Assembly (NCBI GenBank): GCA_023055355.1
Contig: JALJCS010000004.1
Coordinates: 34,590,244-34,654,243 of the forward strand
Length of the DNA stretch: 64,000 bases
Source: Agelaius tricolor
Lineage: Eukaryota; Chordata; Aves; Passeriformes; Icteridae
Direction: 5' to 3'
Both the position numbers and the translations under genes were made by a program. How positions within the stretch are numbered: position 1 is the stretch's first letter; the number at the start of each line of letters is the position of its first letter. Below the pieces are notes generated by a model. It made no database searches, had not been told where the DNA came from, and saw nothing but the letters and a program-made list of their open reading frames with translations. Of this stretch, positions 27,501 through 34,993 are shown in pieces.

Positions 27501-30500
27501 AAGCACACTGAATCAACTTGCAAAAACAGAGATTTCACTGTCTCTAACAAGCAAATATGAGTTACGAGAAGGTGAAGATCAGGATCTCAAAAGTTTGATG
27601 ATAAAGTAAGTTTTGCTCAAACATGTATATTCTGGCAATACTTACTGTTTGTTTGTTTGTTTTTAACTATTGCTTTTTAAATATTTACCCTGCCTAAGTA
27701 CATTTCTGAGGTGCTGAGTGCATTCAGTTTTCAAAAGACAGTTTGTGTTCAGTGCTACTCAAACTTTTACAAAAATCAGAATAACTGCCAGTTTTTCCAG
27801 AAAAAAGAAATATATTGCTATCTTTGTTTTGGAGCATGACTGCATCATTATCTAGGAAATGTTTTTTCATGAAGCTGTATAAGCACTCTACTTTAAAATG
27901 CCTCAGCCCTGGGAAAGCAGAGATGAAAAGCAGTCTACACTTATGAGGGTCAGACAGTATTACCATGTCCTTAGCTCCCCCTCAAAAATAAACACTTTCC
28001 AGATATACTGTCATCAGCCATTTTTAAAGAATGTAACTGTTACTTCAGCAGGAATAGCACATGCTTCATGCTTTTATCCAGGAAAGAAAATTGTGTTTAT
28101 TTTGTCTTGGGAACAAATTAAAAAATGGCTGCAGGGATATACTGGAATGCAGGCTACTTTATAGTAAAAATTAATTATATAACAGCAGTTTTTTCACATT
28201 ATTGGCATCCATCTTTTGACGTTATTTCAAGCTATCCAGAAAAGGGATTGGCCTACTTCAGATCCTAGTACAATCTGAGAAAGGGGGAGAACCGAATGCT
28301 GCTCTCTTCTATTACTGGGCTTATATGTACCCCATGTGTGTGAAGGCAAAAATTCACATTAAAATGGAAAGACAGCACCAATAACTAGGAGGGCAGACAT
28401 GGGCTGTAATTAAAATCTGATCTATTAAGCTGTTTGGGTTTTTTAAATCAGAAATAAGTATTCTGGATTTGTTCAATGGTGTAATGTTTTACTGAAGAAG
28501 CAACTGTACTTAGGTAGACTATCACTTTAAACTCTATTAGGCTTTATCATAGAAATTTTTACAATATTTAGACATTTTCCTTGGAAACTTAAGCTGCATC
28601 TTTAATTTTCTGTTAATTGTTAAGAATAATGAGCTATTTCAGTAATCCTGTCCTCTAAATTAATAGAATTCTGTAGCAGGATGTTCTTGGAAGTATTATA
28701 TAGCAGGAATTAGATAAATTCTTACCAAGAAAAGAACTGGTTAACATATCAGGGTGTAGCAGCTTCCCTTTTTTAGCAAGGAAATGCTTCTTGTCTGTGG
28801 TCGCTAGAGAAATATGCGTCCTTAAATGGTTTTTGTAAATGCGCTGCATCAAATGAAAAATTCATTCAAAGTTCAGCACTTCTGAGTGCATTTCCACTGT
28901 ATTCAGTAAATATGACCCTTAATGGAATGTTGAGTAGCTCAGGCTTTTCAAATGTTACATTTCTGTCTGCTATTTTGTCATGATCACAATTAAAATCCAC
29001 ATGTGAGTTGTTGCTTGTATTTTATTAACAGTAATTGTTTTACTGTGCTAGTAGGTTGTCTGTTTTCTAAAATAAATGGAGGGAAGCTTACATGTATTTC
29101 TCTATTCAGACTGTGTAGAAACCAGATACTCAATGTTGTTAAAGGAAGCTGTGAAACATAAAAAGCTAAAAAGCAAATTTTACCAATAATCCATAATAAA
29201 GGGGGAGTTTACTTCTTTTATGATCGAAGAAATGACATGTACAAGTGATACAGTCATAACTGTTTTGTAATATCTACATATCCTTTTCAAAAGGACCAAA
29301 AGACTCATTGTGGACGTGATACGAACACAACCAGGGGATACACTCTTAGAAATATTAGAAACACCAGCCACTGCACAACAGGTAAGTGTTATACTGTGCC
29401 TGAATAGGGAAGGAAGTATTTTATTATAGCTATTTGAACACCTTAACAGATCTCTGACAGCTTTCTCCATCATATTATAACAATGAAATTGTTTGTTGAC
29501 AGTTTTAGACTATTCAGACTTAGAGTCTTTAAAATATGAGACTTGTATATTTGGGTTTATTTACTGTATAATTGGAAAACAACTTCAGATGAAAACAAAA
29601 TATAAGTCTTGCTGTGAGCTAGACTAGATTAGAATATTTTTTCTTGCTGTATTGGAGTCACTAGAATGTGACTAGAATATTTTTTTCTTTACTTTTTTGT
29701 TAACATGGCCTTTTCTCTCCTATATTATAACACAACAAATAGCTGAGGTGAATCTTTCTACTCATCTTTTTTCTCCCCCTCATTAAATTCAGTATTGTAA
29801 CTCAACTTGCCTGACCTTTTAGTTTATTTGCTTAATCTATACAAGCAAATCTCAGGGAACTACTGCTATCCTTAGTATGGGAATCGAGTGGGAAGAGCTC
29901 ACAGCTGAAGTCTTTCCCATAGACACTGACACACAAAACTGCATTCTAATAATGTGCAGATTTTAGCTCACCTCAGTGTGTGCATATGTGAGATCTGGGC
30001 AGTCTTCCCACAAGGTGGTGAAGTCATTGAGCCTGGCTGAATTAGACATTTTGATTAATTCAAATGTGTGTCTCAGTGTTGTCACTACGTACCTAAAGTA
30101 TGTCCAAAGACATAGTAAATGGGGTACTTTGAGACCAAGTGGTAATAGGACATAAAGATTGCGCCCTGATTCCTGAAAATCTCCTATTCAATGTACTTGA
30201 GAATTCAATGTACTTGAACTCTTAACTGTTATTAAAATCTGGAAAATAACTGTTCTGGATTTCCCCCCCCACCTCCAGGAATCTGAGAATTTGAAACTTG
30301 TAGAAAAACGTGCCATCTTAGATTCCAAAACTCCAGAGAAAATGAAGCACAGTCAGTCTATTTTTGAAGATGGGCAGCTACCAATAGAACAAAAGAAAAG
30401 GAAAATTCAGAGAAATCTCCGGACATTGGAACAAGCAGGACTAGTGTCTTCAGCAACTAAGTACCAAGAAATTATAAATGAGATTGCTAAGGTAAATTGA

Positions 30501-33500
30501 GTGTTTCCCTGTATATCAATGTTGTTTAACATCTAGCCTAAATACATTCCAATCAGAGAAGTAAAACATATTTTTTAGGGAATGCTACCCTAAGGTACTG
30601 AAGTATCCACATACGAAGCAAATTGTTTTCGTTCACTGACAAAATAAGTGAGAGACAGTACACTCCTGAATAGCTGTCTGAAATGAATGACATAAAACTG
30701 CAACCTTTGTGATCCAAATCTGATATTGAATTTGATGCTGATGATGATTTAACTCCTCCTCTATAATGTTTCAATATAATGTCGTATACTTTAACAATTC
30801 CAATTAATTGGAATTTCTTGGTGGTGTTTCAATTAAGAATGGCTGTGGTCTTGGTAAGGTTTCAAAAGCCTTAAACCCCTATGAAAGATAATCCGATTGT
30901 TACTAACACTGATCTGCTGTGGTTAGGCAGGACACAAGAATAGTGGGCCAATGTGGTGCTCATCCTGATGCTGATAAAGTACAGGGACTGCTCTCAACAA
31001 ATCCTATTCCACACCCACAACCCATACTGGTCATAAGAACCTTAGAATATTCAACTATCTTTAGCACAACAATGACATTTTTCTTTTGAGTTCTTCGTCT
31101 GTTAGGCCCTGTAGAGCACAGCAAAGTTCAACACCACTTCTATATATGAGCAGCAATGTGATTGCCATGTGAAGAAACTGTAGTACTCCCTACAGGTACT
31201 GTTCTTGTAAGAACTAACAGGATAATTTTGTGCTTTCTCTCAGTAATGAAGTCAGATTTTGTAATTACAAATTGGAATGGTAATAAACTGAGGCTTTTTA
31301 AAATTTCAAATTAATAAAACAATGAAATTAATAAATTTATTTAGGATATCCGGAATCAAAGAAGATACAGACATCATCGAAAAGCTGAACTGGTGAAACT
31401 CCAGCAGACTTTGAATGCACTTAACTCAAAGACAGCATTTTATGAGGAACAAATTAATTATTACAACACCTATATAAAAACTTGCTTGGACAACTTAACA
31501 AGGAGGTGAGTTGAGTCTTTCTTTTAATGTGTCTTTTAGTGTGTTTTATCAAGAGTGAGAGCAGGTGTTAATCTGTAGTTTAAAGTTTTGATTCCAACAG
31601 ATTGACAGTCTGCAAAAGGTCTGTGAGAGTTGTTAACTGTGTCAGCACCTGGATATTAAAGTCTTGCATTTATTAATGACTACCTGGAGAAAGAAAAGTC
31701 TATGTCTATGTAAAGAGATGTGTAGATGTTTTCAATATATTTAATTGGTGCTACTTTGCAGATCTACTTGCAAGGTTGGAGGTCATGAAGCTTTGGGAAG
31801 TAATTATTGGTTTCTTCCTTTTTTATAGTTTGGGGTTTATTTTTAGAATGGAAAAAGGGGAAATAAATACCTAAATAATTTTACCTTTCAGATATGATGG
31901 AGTTTCTTGAAGCAATCCCCCCACCAATGCCACCAAAGTGTTAAAATTGAAACACTTTACTGACATGAATAGGAATTTTCCTAGTATATGCTTCATTGAT
32001 CCAAAAATTAACTCTAATTACAGAGTATTTGCTATTTATGTCACCTTAAGTTTACAAATTGCTATTTTAAACTGAAGATTGAGGACTTTTGAGGATCAGA
32101 GTTGCATTTCACACTAGAATTGAAAGAAGTGCTAAAAGATGATTCAAAACCATTGGCAAGATATTTAGATGATTCACTGCATGCTAAAAATTCCTCTAAC
32201 TCTTAGATTTTTTGGGATGTTAATTTGGTTTTTTTAGAGAAGTTCAAGAAAGAGTGAAAGAAAGTTAAATATGGCTGAAGAGTAACTGAAGTATTAAGGA
32301 TCTGATAAACACACCAAAAGCCAGTTTTCTTGTTCTCTTCCCAGAAATTCAAGGAGGTCAATTAAATTTGATGGAAAAGAGGAGGTGAAGGGAAGCAAAA
32401 AGCTGAAACAGACCTCACTAAAGTATACAGCTGCAAGACTTCATGAAAAAGGTGTCATCCTAGAAATTGAAGATCTTCAAACCAATCAGTAAGTGCAATT
32501 CCAAGTATTTTCTAATCAACAATTTCTGAAAGGGCCTGGCTTTGATAAAAGAAATCTTAACAATTTCCTGTGCACAGCTAAAATTGCCTCAGACTTCTGC
32601 ATTCAGAAGGATGCTACAGTCTAATTGTTATAATTTTTTTTAACTTTGTACCTTGCTGTATTATTACTTTGGGAAAATATTTTAACAAGCCAGCCCTAGC
32701 ACTGTCTTACATGGACATGTGCAAGTTTAGCAGCAGACTCACTATTAATGACCACGTTTTTATGCAGTTGTCATAATTTTTTTCATATATTGACCAGTCA
32801 CTTTCAAATAACTTAGTTACCCTCAGGTTTTCTGCTCTTCCTCACTCTACGGCAGGGTGAACGGATGTGGTGGTTTAACATCCCTTTTGTATTCCTCCAT
32901 TTTGAGGCTGTGGTAGTGAAAGTTGTCTTCCATTCTTTGCACCTTGCCATTCACCTTCTGCATGGAAAAGTTTTTTCCAGTTTTTTTTTCTTTTTTTTTT
33001 TTCCCCTCAAGTGGATTTATCAGGTAGGGGAAGCCACATGAAGCAAATATGTACCTGCAAGGAGATCCTTGGGCATGGCAGAAGGAAAATCTGGTTGTCC
33101 TGTTTCTATCCACTGGGTGTTGGATCCAATTTGTTCACTAAACTTCCCAAAGACTTTTTTTTCTTTTTTGGTGTCTTGTTTTGTTGAGTTTTTTGTTGTT
33201 GGTTTGGTTTTAGTTGGTAGGTTGTTTTATTTGGTAGGGTTTTTTTGGGTTGGGTTTTTTTGGGGGGGTGTTTCTCCAGTACCAAAGACTTCAGAATTCT
33301 GTATTTCATATTACCAATACTACCAGAAAGTCTCTAAGAAGACACTGTATAGAATGCAGTGCAGGGAGGGATGGAGCAATTCTTTTGAGACCAACGACAC
33401 AGCTTGTGGTCAAAGTTCTATGTTCTGCAGGCTTTTTCCCCAAAACTGTCTCTGGATTATACAAAACTGCACAGCCTATGTATTCAATTACCTTTCTTGT

Positions 33501-34191
33501 TTCAAGGTTTAAGAATGTGATGTTTGATATCACACCTGGAGAAGAAGTGGGTGACTTTGAAATCAAAGCAAAATTTTTAGGAGTTGAGATGGAAAAAGTG
33601 CAGCTCCATTTCCAGGTTTGAATTTTGTTACTTTGCTGTACAGCTGCTGTTGCATTTCGTATAACTCAAACCTTTTCAATATTTTTTCACATGTATCCAT
33701 GAACCAGTCAATCAGTACAGAGCAGCAGCTAATGTGGAAAACAACTATGTAATTTCTGCAGGATGCTGGGCATGGGCATTGAATTAATGTTTATCTTGGG
33801 GCAAGTATATGAAATCAACCTCCACGTTAGTTCAGGCAGCAAGCAGGAAATACTAAAAAAAAAAGGAAATACACAGAAAACAGTATTTCTTCTGGTTTGC
33901 TGTTACTGACCATCTGTAGCTTAAGATCTAGAGGACATGTAATGTTTTCTGCATGTATCTAATACTTGCATGCAATTGTTTAAGTAATGAAGAACCTGGA
34001 GTTGGTGATGTTTATCACATCTTGTTACTGTAAGGTATGGATTCAGACAGACACTAATGATTTTTTTCTCATTTCAGGATTTGCTTCAGATGCAGTATGA
34101 AGGTGTGGCTGTAATGAAAATGTTTGATAAAGCTAAAGTGAATGTGAATTTGCTCATATTCTTGCTGAATAAGAAGTTCTATGGCAAATGA
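6446..34191 (+). CDS. IQGAP2: IQGAP2, Ras GTPase-activating-like scaffold (3' part, 23 coding exons)
   Basis: Scaffold protein linking Cdc42/Rac1, calmodulin and the actin cytoskeleton. All 23 exons are bounded by AG/GT and join in phase into 1,068 codons plus TGA; human IQGAP2 has about 1,575 residues, so the N-terminal third lies upstream. In fragment numbering the order is: last IQGAP-repeat region 1-84; WW-like segment about 88-120; IQ motifs near 158, 188, 218 and 248; Ras-GAP-related domain about 400-790; RasGAP C-terminal domain about 840-985; the conserved tail ending KKFYGK. In the GAP-related domain the residue aligning with the catalytic arginine finger is a threonine (VTGNPT), as known for IQGAPs, which bind rather than inactivate GTPases. 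IQGAP1 and IQGAP3 are close paralogues; the neighbouring F2RL2 and F2R identify this as IQGAP2. Confidence 0.97.
6537..10515. other. IQGAP2 intron
   Basis: About 4.0 kb of mostly unique AT-rich DNA. A GC-richer patch at 7215-7520 contains short open frames in both directions without recognisable domains. No repeat family was recognised with confidence. Confidence 0.6.
10516..10677 (+). CDS. IQGAP2: IQGAP2 exon 2 of 23 in window
   Basis: Encodes residues 31-84, including GLRVIPECAEAY, the counterpart of the VIPEC segment before the WW region in IQGAP1. Acceptor ccctag, donor gtaaag; phase 1 in and phase 1 out. Confidence 0.93.
10678..11839. other. IQGAP2 intron
   Basis: A 1.16-kb intron of unique sequence. 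I see nothing else in it. Confidence 0.6.
11840..11982 (+). CDS. IQGAP2: IQGAP2 exon 3 of 23 (WW-like segment)
   Basis: Residues 85-132. It contains PWIKLL, then YDYYYNVETEEG, then WLTGEEIQ. The first tryptophan and the YYYN/T core of a WW domain are present. The second signature tryptophan, which follows the EG pair in IQGAP1, is cysteine here (GTCVAP). The WW fold or its proline-ligand binding may therefore be weakened. Acceptor tttag, donor gtaggt. Confidence 0.93.
12907..13077 (+). CDS. IQGAP2: IQGAP2 exon 4 of 23 (IQ motif 1)
   Basis: Residues 133-189. YNREQLWLANENL leads into the first IQ motif, LQARARGFLVRK, a calmodulin or light-chain binding helix. The exon ends in KIQ, which begins IQ motif 2. 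Phase 0 on both sides. The upstream intron (11983-12906) holds only unique sequence. Confidence 0.95.
13078..15796. other. IQGAP2 intron with CR1 insertion
   Basis: A 2.7-kb intron. About half is the CR1 fragment at 14175-15450. A poly(A) run at about 13683-13698 lies in the unique part. Confidence 0.7.
14175..15450 (-). mobile_element. CR1 LINE fragment, 5'-truncated
   Basis: Reads as CR1 on the minus strand, with the 3' end towards 14175. The 3' region shows the familiar complement of 'CATCTGGTCC' and similar CR1 tail sequence. An open stretch from 15222 to 14587 encodes 211 residues matching the C-terminal part of the CR1 reverse transcriptase protein (ERWTKNHLKFSKGKCRVLHLG and SALVRPHLECCVQFWAP type motifs). 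The element lacks the endonuclease and the N-terminal RT region, so it is dead. It is antisense to IQGAP2. Confidence 0.93.
15797..15880 (+). CDS. IQGAP2: IQGAP2 exon 5 of 23 (IQ motif 2)
   Basis: Residues 190-217. AFWKGFKQRKSY completes the second IQ motif, whose IQ pair is on the previous exon. Acceptor aacag, donor gtaaga, phase 0 on both sides. Confidence 0.95.
16580..16651 (+). CDS. IQGAP2: IQGAP2 exon 6 of 23 (IQ motif 3)
   Basis: Residues 218-241, beginning with IQSWVKMWLARRAY, the third IQ motif, and ending YFKDH. A 72-nt exon, phase 0 both sides. The intron before it (15881-16579) is unique sequence. Confidence 0.95.
16815..16884 (+). CDS. IQGAP2: IQGAP2 exon 7 of 23 (IQ motif 4)
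   Basis: Residues 242-264: NDQIVKIQAFLRANKARED, the fourth IQ motif and one of the best conserved stretches of the family. Phase 0 in, phase 1 out (donor gtaagt). Confidence 0.95.
17180..17388 (+). CDS. IQGAP2: IQGAP2 exon 8 of 23
   Basis: Residues 265-334, linking the IQ repeats to the GAP-related domain. It contains FAYLLDQSDLDFQEELEV and LNLMDIKIGLLVKNRITLQ, near-invariant in IQGAPs, and is mainly helical. Phase 1 in, phase 0 out. Confidence 0.96.
17461..17625 (-). mobile_element. CR1 LINE 3' end fragment
   Basis: A short fragment resembling CR1 tails read on the minus strand: the plus strand shows aatcacagctgaggctggaa followed by gatcatctggtcc and the acaggttgcccaggacc segment. It lies just 70 bp after an IQGAP2 exon. 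Confidence 0.8.
18051..18200 (+). CDS. IQGAP2: IQGAP2 exon 9 of 23
   Basis: Residues 335-384, DVVLHSKKLNKKSKSQ then LSKERRKKLEAYQHLFYLLQ. A basic, helical segment leading into the GAP-related domain. Acceptor ctgcag, donor gtaaat, phase 0 both sides. Confidence 0.95.
18261..18345. repeat. 16-bp minisatellite, AT-rich
   Basis: About four head-to-tail copies of a 16-bp unit, ATTGTATTAGAAATGT. The inner copies are identical and the outer ones diverged. It begins 60 bp after the donor site of the IQGAP2 exon ending at 18200. Confidence 0.85.
19066..19229 (+). CDS. IQGAP2: IQGAP2 exon 10 of 23 (start of GAP-related domain)
   Basis: Residues 385-438: TNPTYLAKLIFQMPQNKST, then VIFTLYNYASNQREEYLLLK. 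First helices of the Ras-GAP-related domain, which binds GTP-bound Cdc42 and Rac1. Phase 0 in, phase 2 out. The preceding 865-bp intron holds the minisatellite at 18.3 kb and otherwise nothing notable. Confidence 0.96.
19848..20072 (+). CDS. IQGAP2: IQGAP2 exon 11 of 23 (GAP-related domain, finger-loop region)
   Basis: Residues 439-513. IQDIVTGNPTVIKMVV aligns with the finger loop of true RasGAPs (TLFRGN in neurofibromin); threonine replaces the catalytic arginine. FNRGARGQNTLRQLLAPVVK follows. The change is known for the IQGAP family, which stabilises GTP-bound partners rather than promoting hydrolysis. Phase 2 in and out. Confidence 0.96.
20687..20827 (+). CDS. IQGAP2: IQGAP2 exon 12 of 23
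   Basis: Residues 514-560, KLPYDVTTEQALTHAEV and the following helix within the GAP-related domain. Phase 2 on both sides; donor gtaagt. Confidence 0.95.
21176..21260 (+). CDS. IQGAP2: IQGAP2 exon 13 of 23
   Basis: Residues 561-589: YGMRYIAKVLKSSLHAKFPD and ATEDELLK, core of the GAP-related domain. Phase 2 in, phase 0 out. Confidence 0.95.
21261..22699. other. IQGAP2 intron
   Basis: A 1.4-kb intron of unique sequence with no recognisable repeat. The minus-strand open frames near 22315-22588 look accidental. Confidence 0.6.
22700..22932 (+). CDS. IQGAP2: IQGAP2 exon 14 of 23 (GAP signature)
   Basis: Residues 590-666. LLYYRYMNPAIVAPD is the IQGAP version of the RasGAP signature (FLRFxxPAI in true GAPs). 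It continues with DQRRNLGCVAKVLQHAASN. Phase 0 in, phase 2 out. Confidence 0.97.
23900..24330 (-). mobile_element. Possible ancient CR1/L3-type LINE remnant
   Basis: Scattered similarity to the 3' region of old CR1/L3 elements read on the minus strand: a 'tttcattgcataccctactggc' type block, then a ctccaaagtgaagaatctcag block and a caccatagggctgctgcac block, in the expected order. It is heavily diverged and could be coincidental. Confidence 0.35.
24718..24785. repeat. Perfect inverted repeat, 32-bp arms, 4-nt loop
   Basis: Arms 24718-24749 and 24754-24785 are exact reverse complements, separated by GGCT at 24750-24753. The arms are AT-rich (core TAAGGACTTAGAGAAATATC). As RNA the whole element would fold into one long stem with a tight tetraloop. 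It is in an IQGAP2 intron and shows no flanking direct repeat that I can see. Confidence 0.95.
25028..25160 (+). CDS. IQGAP2: IQGAP2 exon 15 of 23
   Basis: Residues 667-711: NFFQAACDVPEPEEKFNIDE and KPVIYISIEEIINTHS, end of the GAP-related core. Phase 2 in, phase 0 out, donor gtaagt. Confidence 0.95.
25161..26559. other. IQGAP2 intron
   Basis: A 1.4-kb intron. Two A-runs at about 25757-25768 and 25790-25800 are the only low-complexity features noticed; otherwise unique. Confidence 0.6.
26560..26662 (+). CDS. IQGAP2: IQGAP2 exon 16 of 23
   Basis: Residues 712-745: LLLEHQDAIATETKDLLNEL, then GPVPDIESFL. Phase 0 in, phase 1 out. Confidence 0.94.
27464..27605 (+). CDS. IQGAP2: IQGAP2 exon 17 of 23
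   Basis: Residues 746-792: EGAVDPNDPNRESTLNQLAK then TEISLSLTSKYELREGED. An acidic linker between the GAP-related and C-terminal domains. Phase 1 in, phase 2 out. The preceding 0.8-kb intron shows nothing else. Confidence 0.95.
27606..29293. other. IQGAP2 intron
   Basis: A 1.7-kb intron of unique AT-rich sequence, with a short GTTT repeat right after the donor (about 27646-27662). Nothing else recognised. Confidence 0.6.
29294..29381 (+). CDS. IQGAP2: IQGAP2 exon 18 of 23
   Basis: Residues 793-822: TKRLIVDVIRTQPGDTLLEI and LETPATAQQ, a family-invariant segment. Phase 2 in, phase 0 out. Confidence 0.95.
30279..30491 (+). CDS. IQGAP2: IQGAP2 exon 19 of 23
   Basis: Residues 823-893. Contains SKTPEKMKHSQSIFEDGQLP and KKRKIQRNLRTLEQAGLVSS, start of the RasGAP C-terminal domain. 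A run of eight C in the polypyrimidine tract precedes the acceptor. Phase 0 both sides. The preceding 0.9-kb intron is unique. Confidence 0.96.
31345..31505 (+). CDS. IQGAP2: IQGAP2 exon 20 of 23 (RasGAP C-terminal domain)
   Basis: Residues 894-946: DIRNQRRYRHHRKAELVKLQ, then YEEQINYYNTYIKTCLDNL. A long charged helix, probably coiled coil. Phase 0 in, phase 2 out. The intron before it (30492-31344) includes a 20-bp palindrome at 30796-30815. Confidence 0.96.
32345..32488 (+). CDS. IQGAP2: IQGAP2 exon 21 of 23
   Basis: Residues 947-994: a basic stretch with RRSIKFDGK, then LKYTAARLHEKGVILEIEDL, conserved near the IQGAP C terminus. Phase 2 in and out. Confidence 0.95.
32489..33506. other. IQGAP2 intron with T/G-rich tract
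   Basis: A 1.0-kb intron. Its 3' third is a strand-asymmetric T- and G-rich tract (about 33153-33271) that includes a G-quadruplex motif. The long open frames across it come from low complexity. Confidence 0.7.
33237..33268 (+). other. G-quadruplex motif
   Basis: Four G-runs of 3, 3, 3 and 7 bases separated by loops of seven T, two T and seven T. This matches the classical G3-N1-7 quadruplex pattern on the transcribed-RNA-sense strand of IQGAP2, about 240 nt before the next acceptor. Confidence 0.7.
33507..33615 (+). CDS. IQGAP2: IQGAP2 exon 22 of 23
   Basis: Residues 995-1031: FKNVMFDITPGEEVGDFEIK and KFLGVEMEKVQLHFQ, part of the C-terminal region that binds E-cadherin/beta-catenin and CLIP-170 in family members. 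Phase 2 in, phase 0 out. Confidence 0.95.
34078..34191 (+). CDS. IQGAP2: IQGAP2 last coding exon
   Basis: Residues 1032-1068 and the TGA stop: DLLQMQYEGVAVMKMF and the invariant IQGAP ending LLNKKFYGK. The acceptor is ttcag, phase 0. Confidence 0.97.
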   Translation, partial: DLLQMQYEGVAVMKMFDKAKVNVNLLIFLLNKKFYGK

Positions 34192-34993
34192 GTACTTTCA
34201 GATATCATGGACTTCATCAATCAGTGGGAAGTCTATTCAGTATTTTTTTGCTTATAAACATTTGAAGTTTGTCGTTGGATGCTTGTTAAATTTTAAAAAC
34301 ACACCCTAAAACACCAAAAGTTCAGAAGAATGTACACAGTGCCTTTTCAGCATTGATAAAAAAACAGAAAACCAAGAAATCTATTCATTTAAACAGCTCA
34401 AGATTTCATTGGTGTTGGTACTTTCAAATCAAAATATTCTTTATGACACACAGCTATTGTGTAGATTTTAAGGTAGGCAGAAATTGAATTTAGTTAAATA
34501 TATAAACCTTTTCCTATTGAAACATTTTTAAAATTACCTCAGATATATAATATAGCTGATACTAGACTTTTAAGTATTTACCAAAAGAAAACCTAATTTG
34601 TTTCTAAGGGATAGTTTGAGCAGATACTTAGTTACATACTAGGCCTATTTTGTGGCAGTTGTCAATTGCAAAGCAAACTTATTGTGCAATTCAAAAAATT
34701 TTACAGGTAATTATAAAGCGATAATAACGACTTGCTTCACAAAAATATATTTTGCGATTCGTTCCTACTAAATGCACTACTGCCTCGTGCAAAATGACAT
34801 TTTCTACTTTCACAGCCTTTGGAGTGGTATTGGGGAAATCTGAATAGCGAACAGTTGTTCAGTTTGAAGTATTTGAATACCTAAATTGTGCCTGTCTGTC
34901 TTTTTTTTTTTTGTAAGAAAATAAATGCAATAAAATCAGTATTTAGATTGGGTTTTTAAAATATTCTTTGGAGATTGTTTTATGTAAAATAAA
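34192..34993 (+). other. IQGAP2: IQGAP2 3' untranslated region
   Basis: AT-rich sequence following the stop codon, with clustered AATAAA hexamers at its end. The end point is approximate because the cleavage site cannot be read from sequence alone. Confidence 0.65.
34920..34934 (+). terminator. IQGAP2: Tandem AATAAA poly(A) signals of IQGAP2
   Basis: Two AATAAA hexamers at 34920-34925 and 34929-34934, with a third at 34988-34993. They lie about 730-800 nt after the stop codon and are the first canonical signals in the 3' untranslated region noted. Confidence 0.65.

Noticed and set aside
30796..30815. 20-bp palindrome AATTCCAATTAATTGGAATT
   Set aside because: A short AT-rich palindrome without loop; expected occasionally by chance in AT-rich introns.
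33069..33621. Open frames of 123-147 codons spanning the T/G-rich tract
   Set aside because: Produced by T/G low complexity. The right end overlaps the true IQGAP2 exon at 33507-33615, which has proper splice sites.
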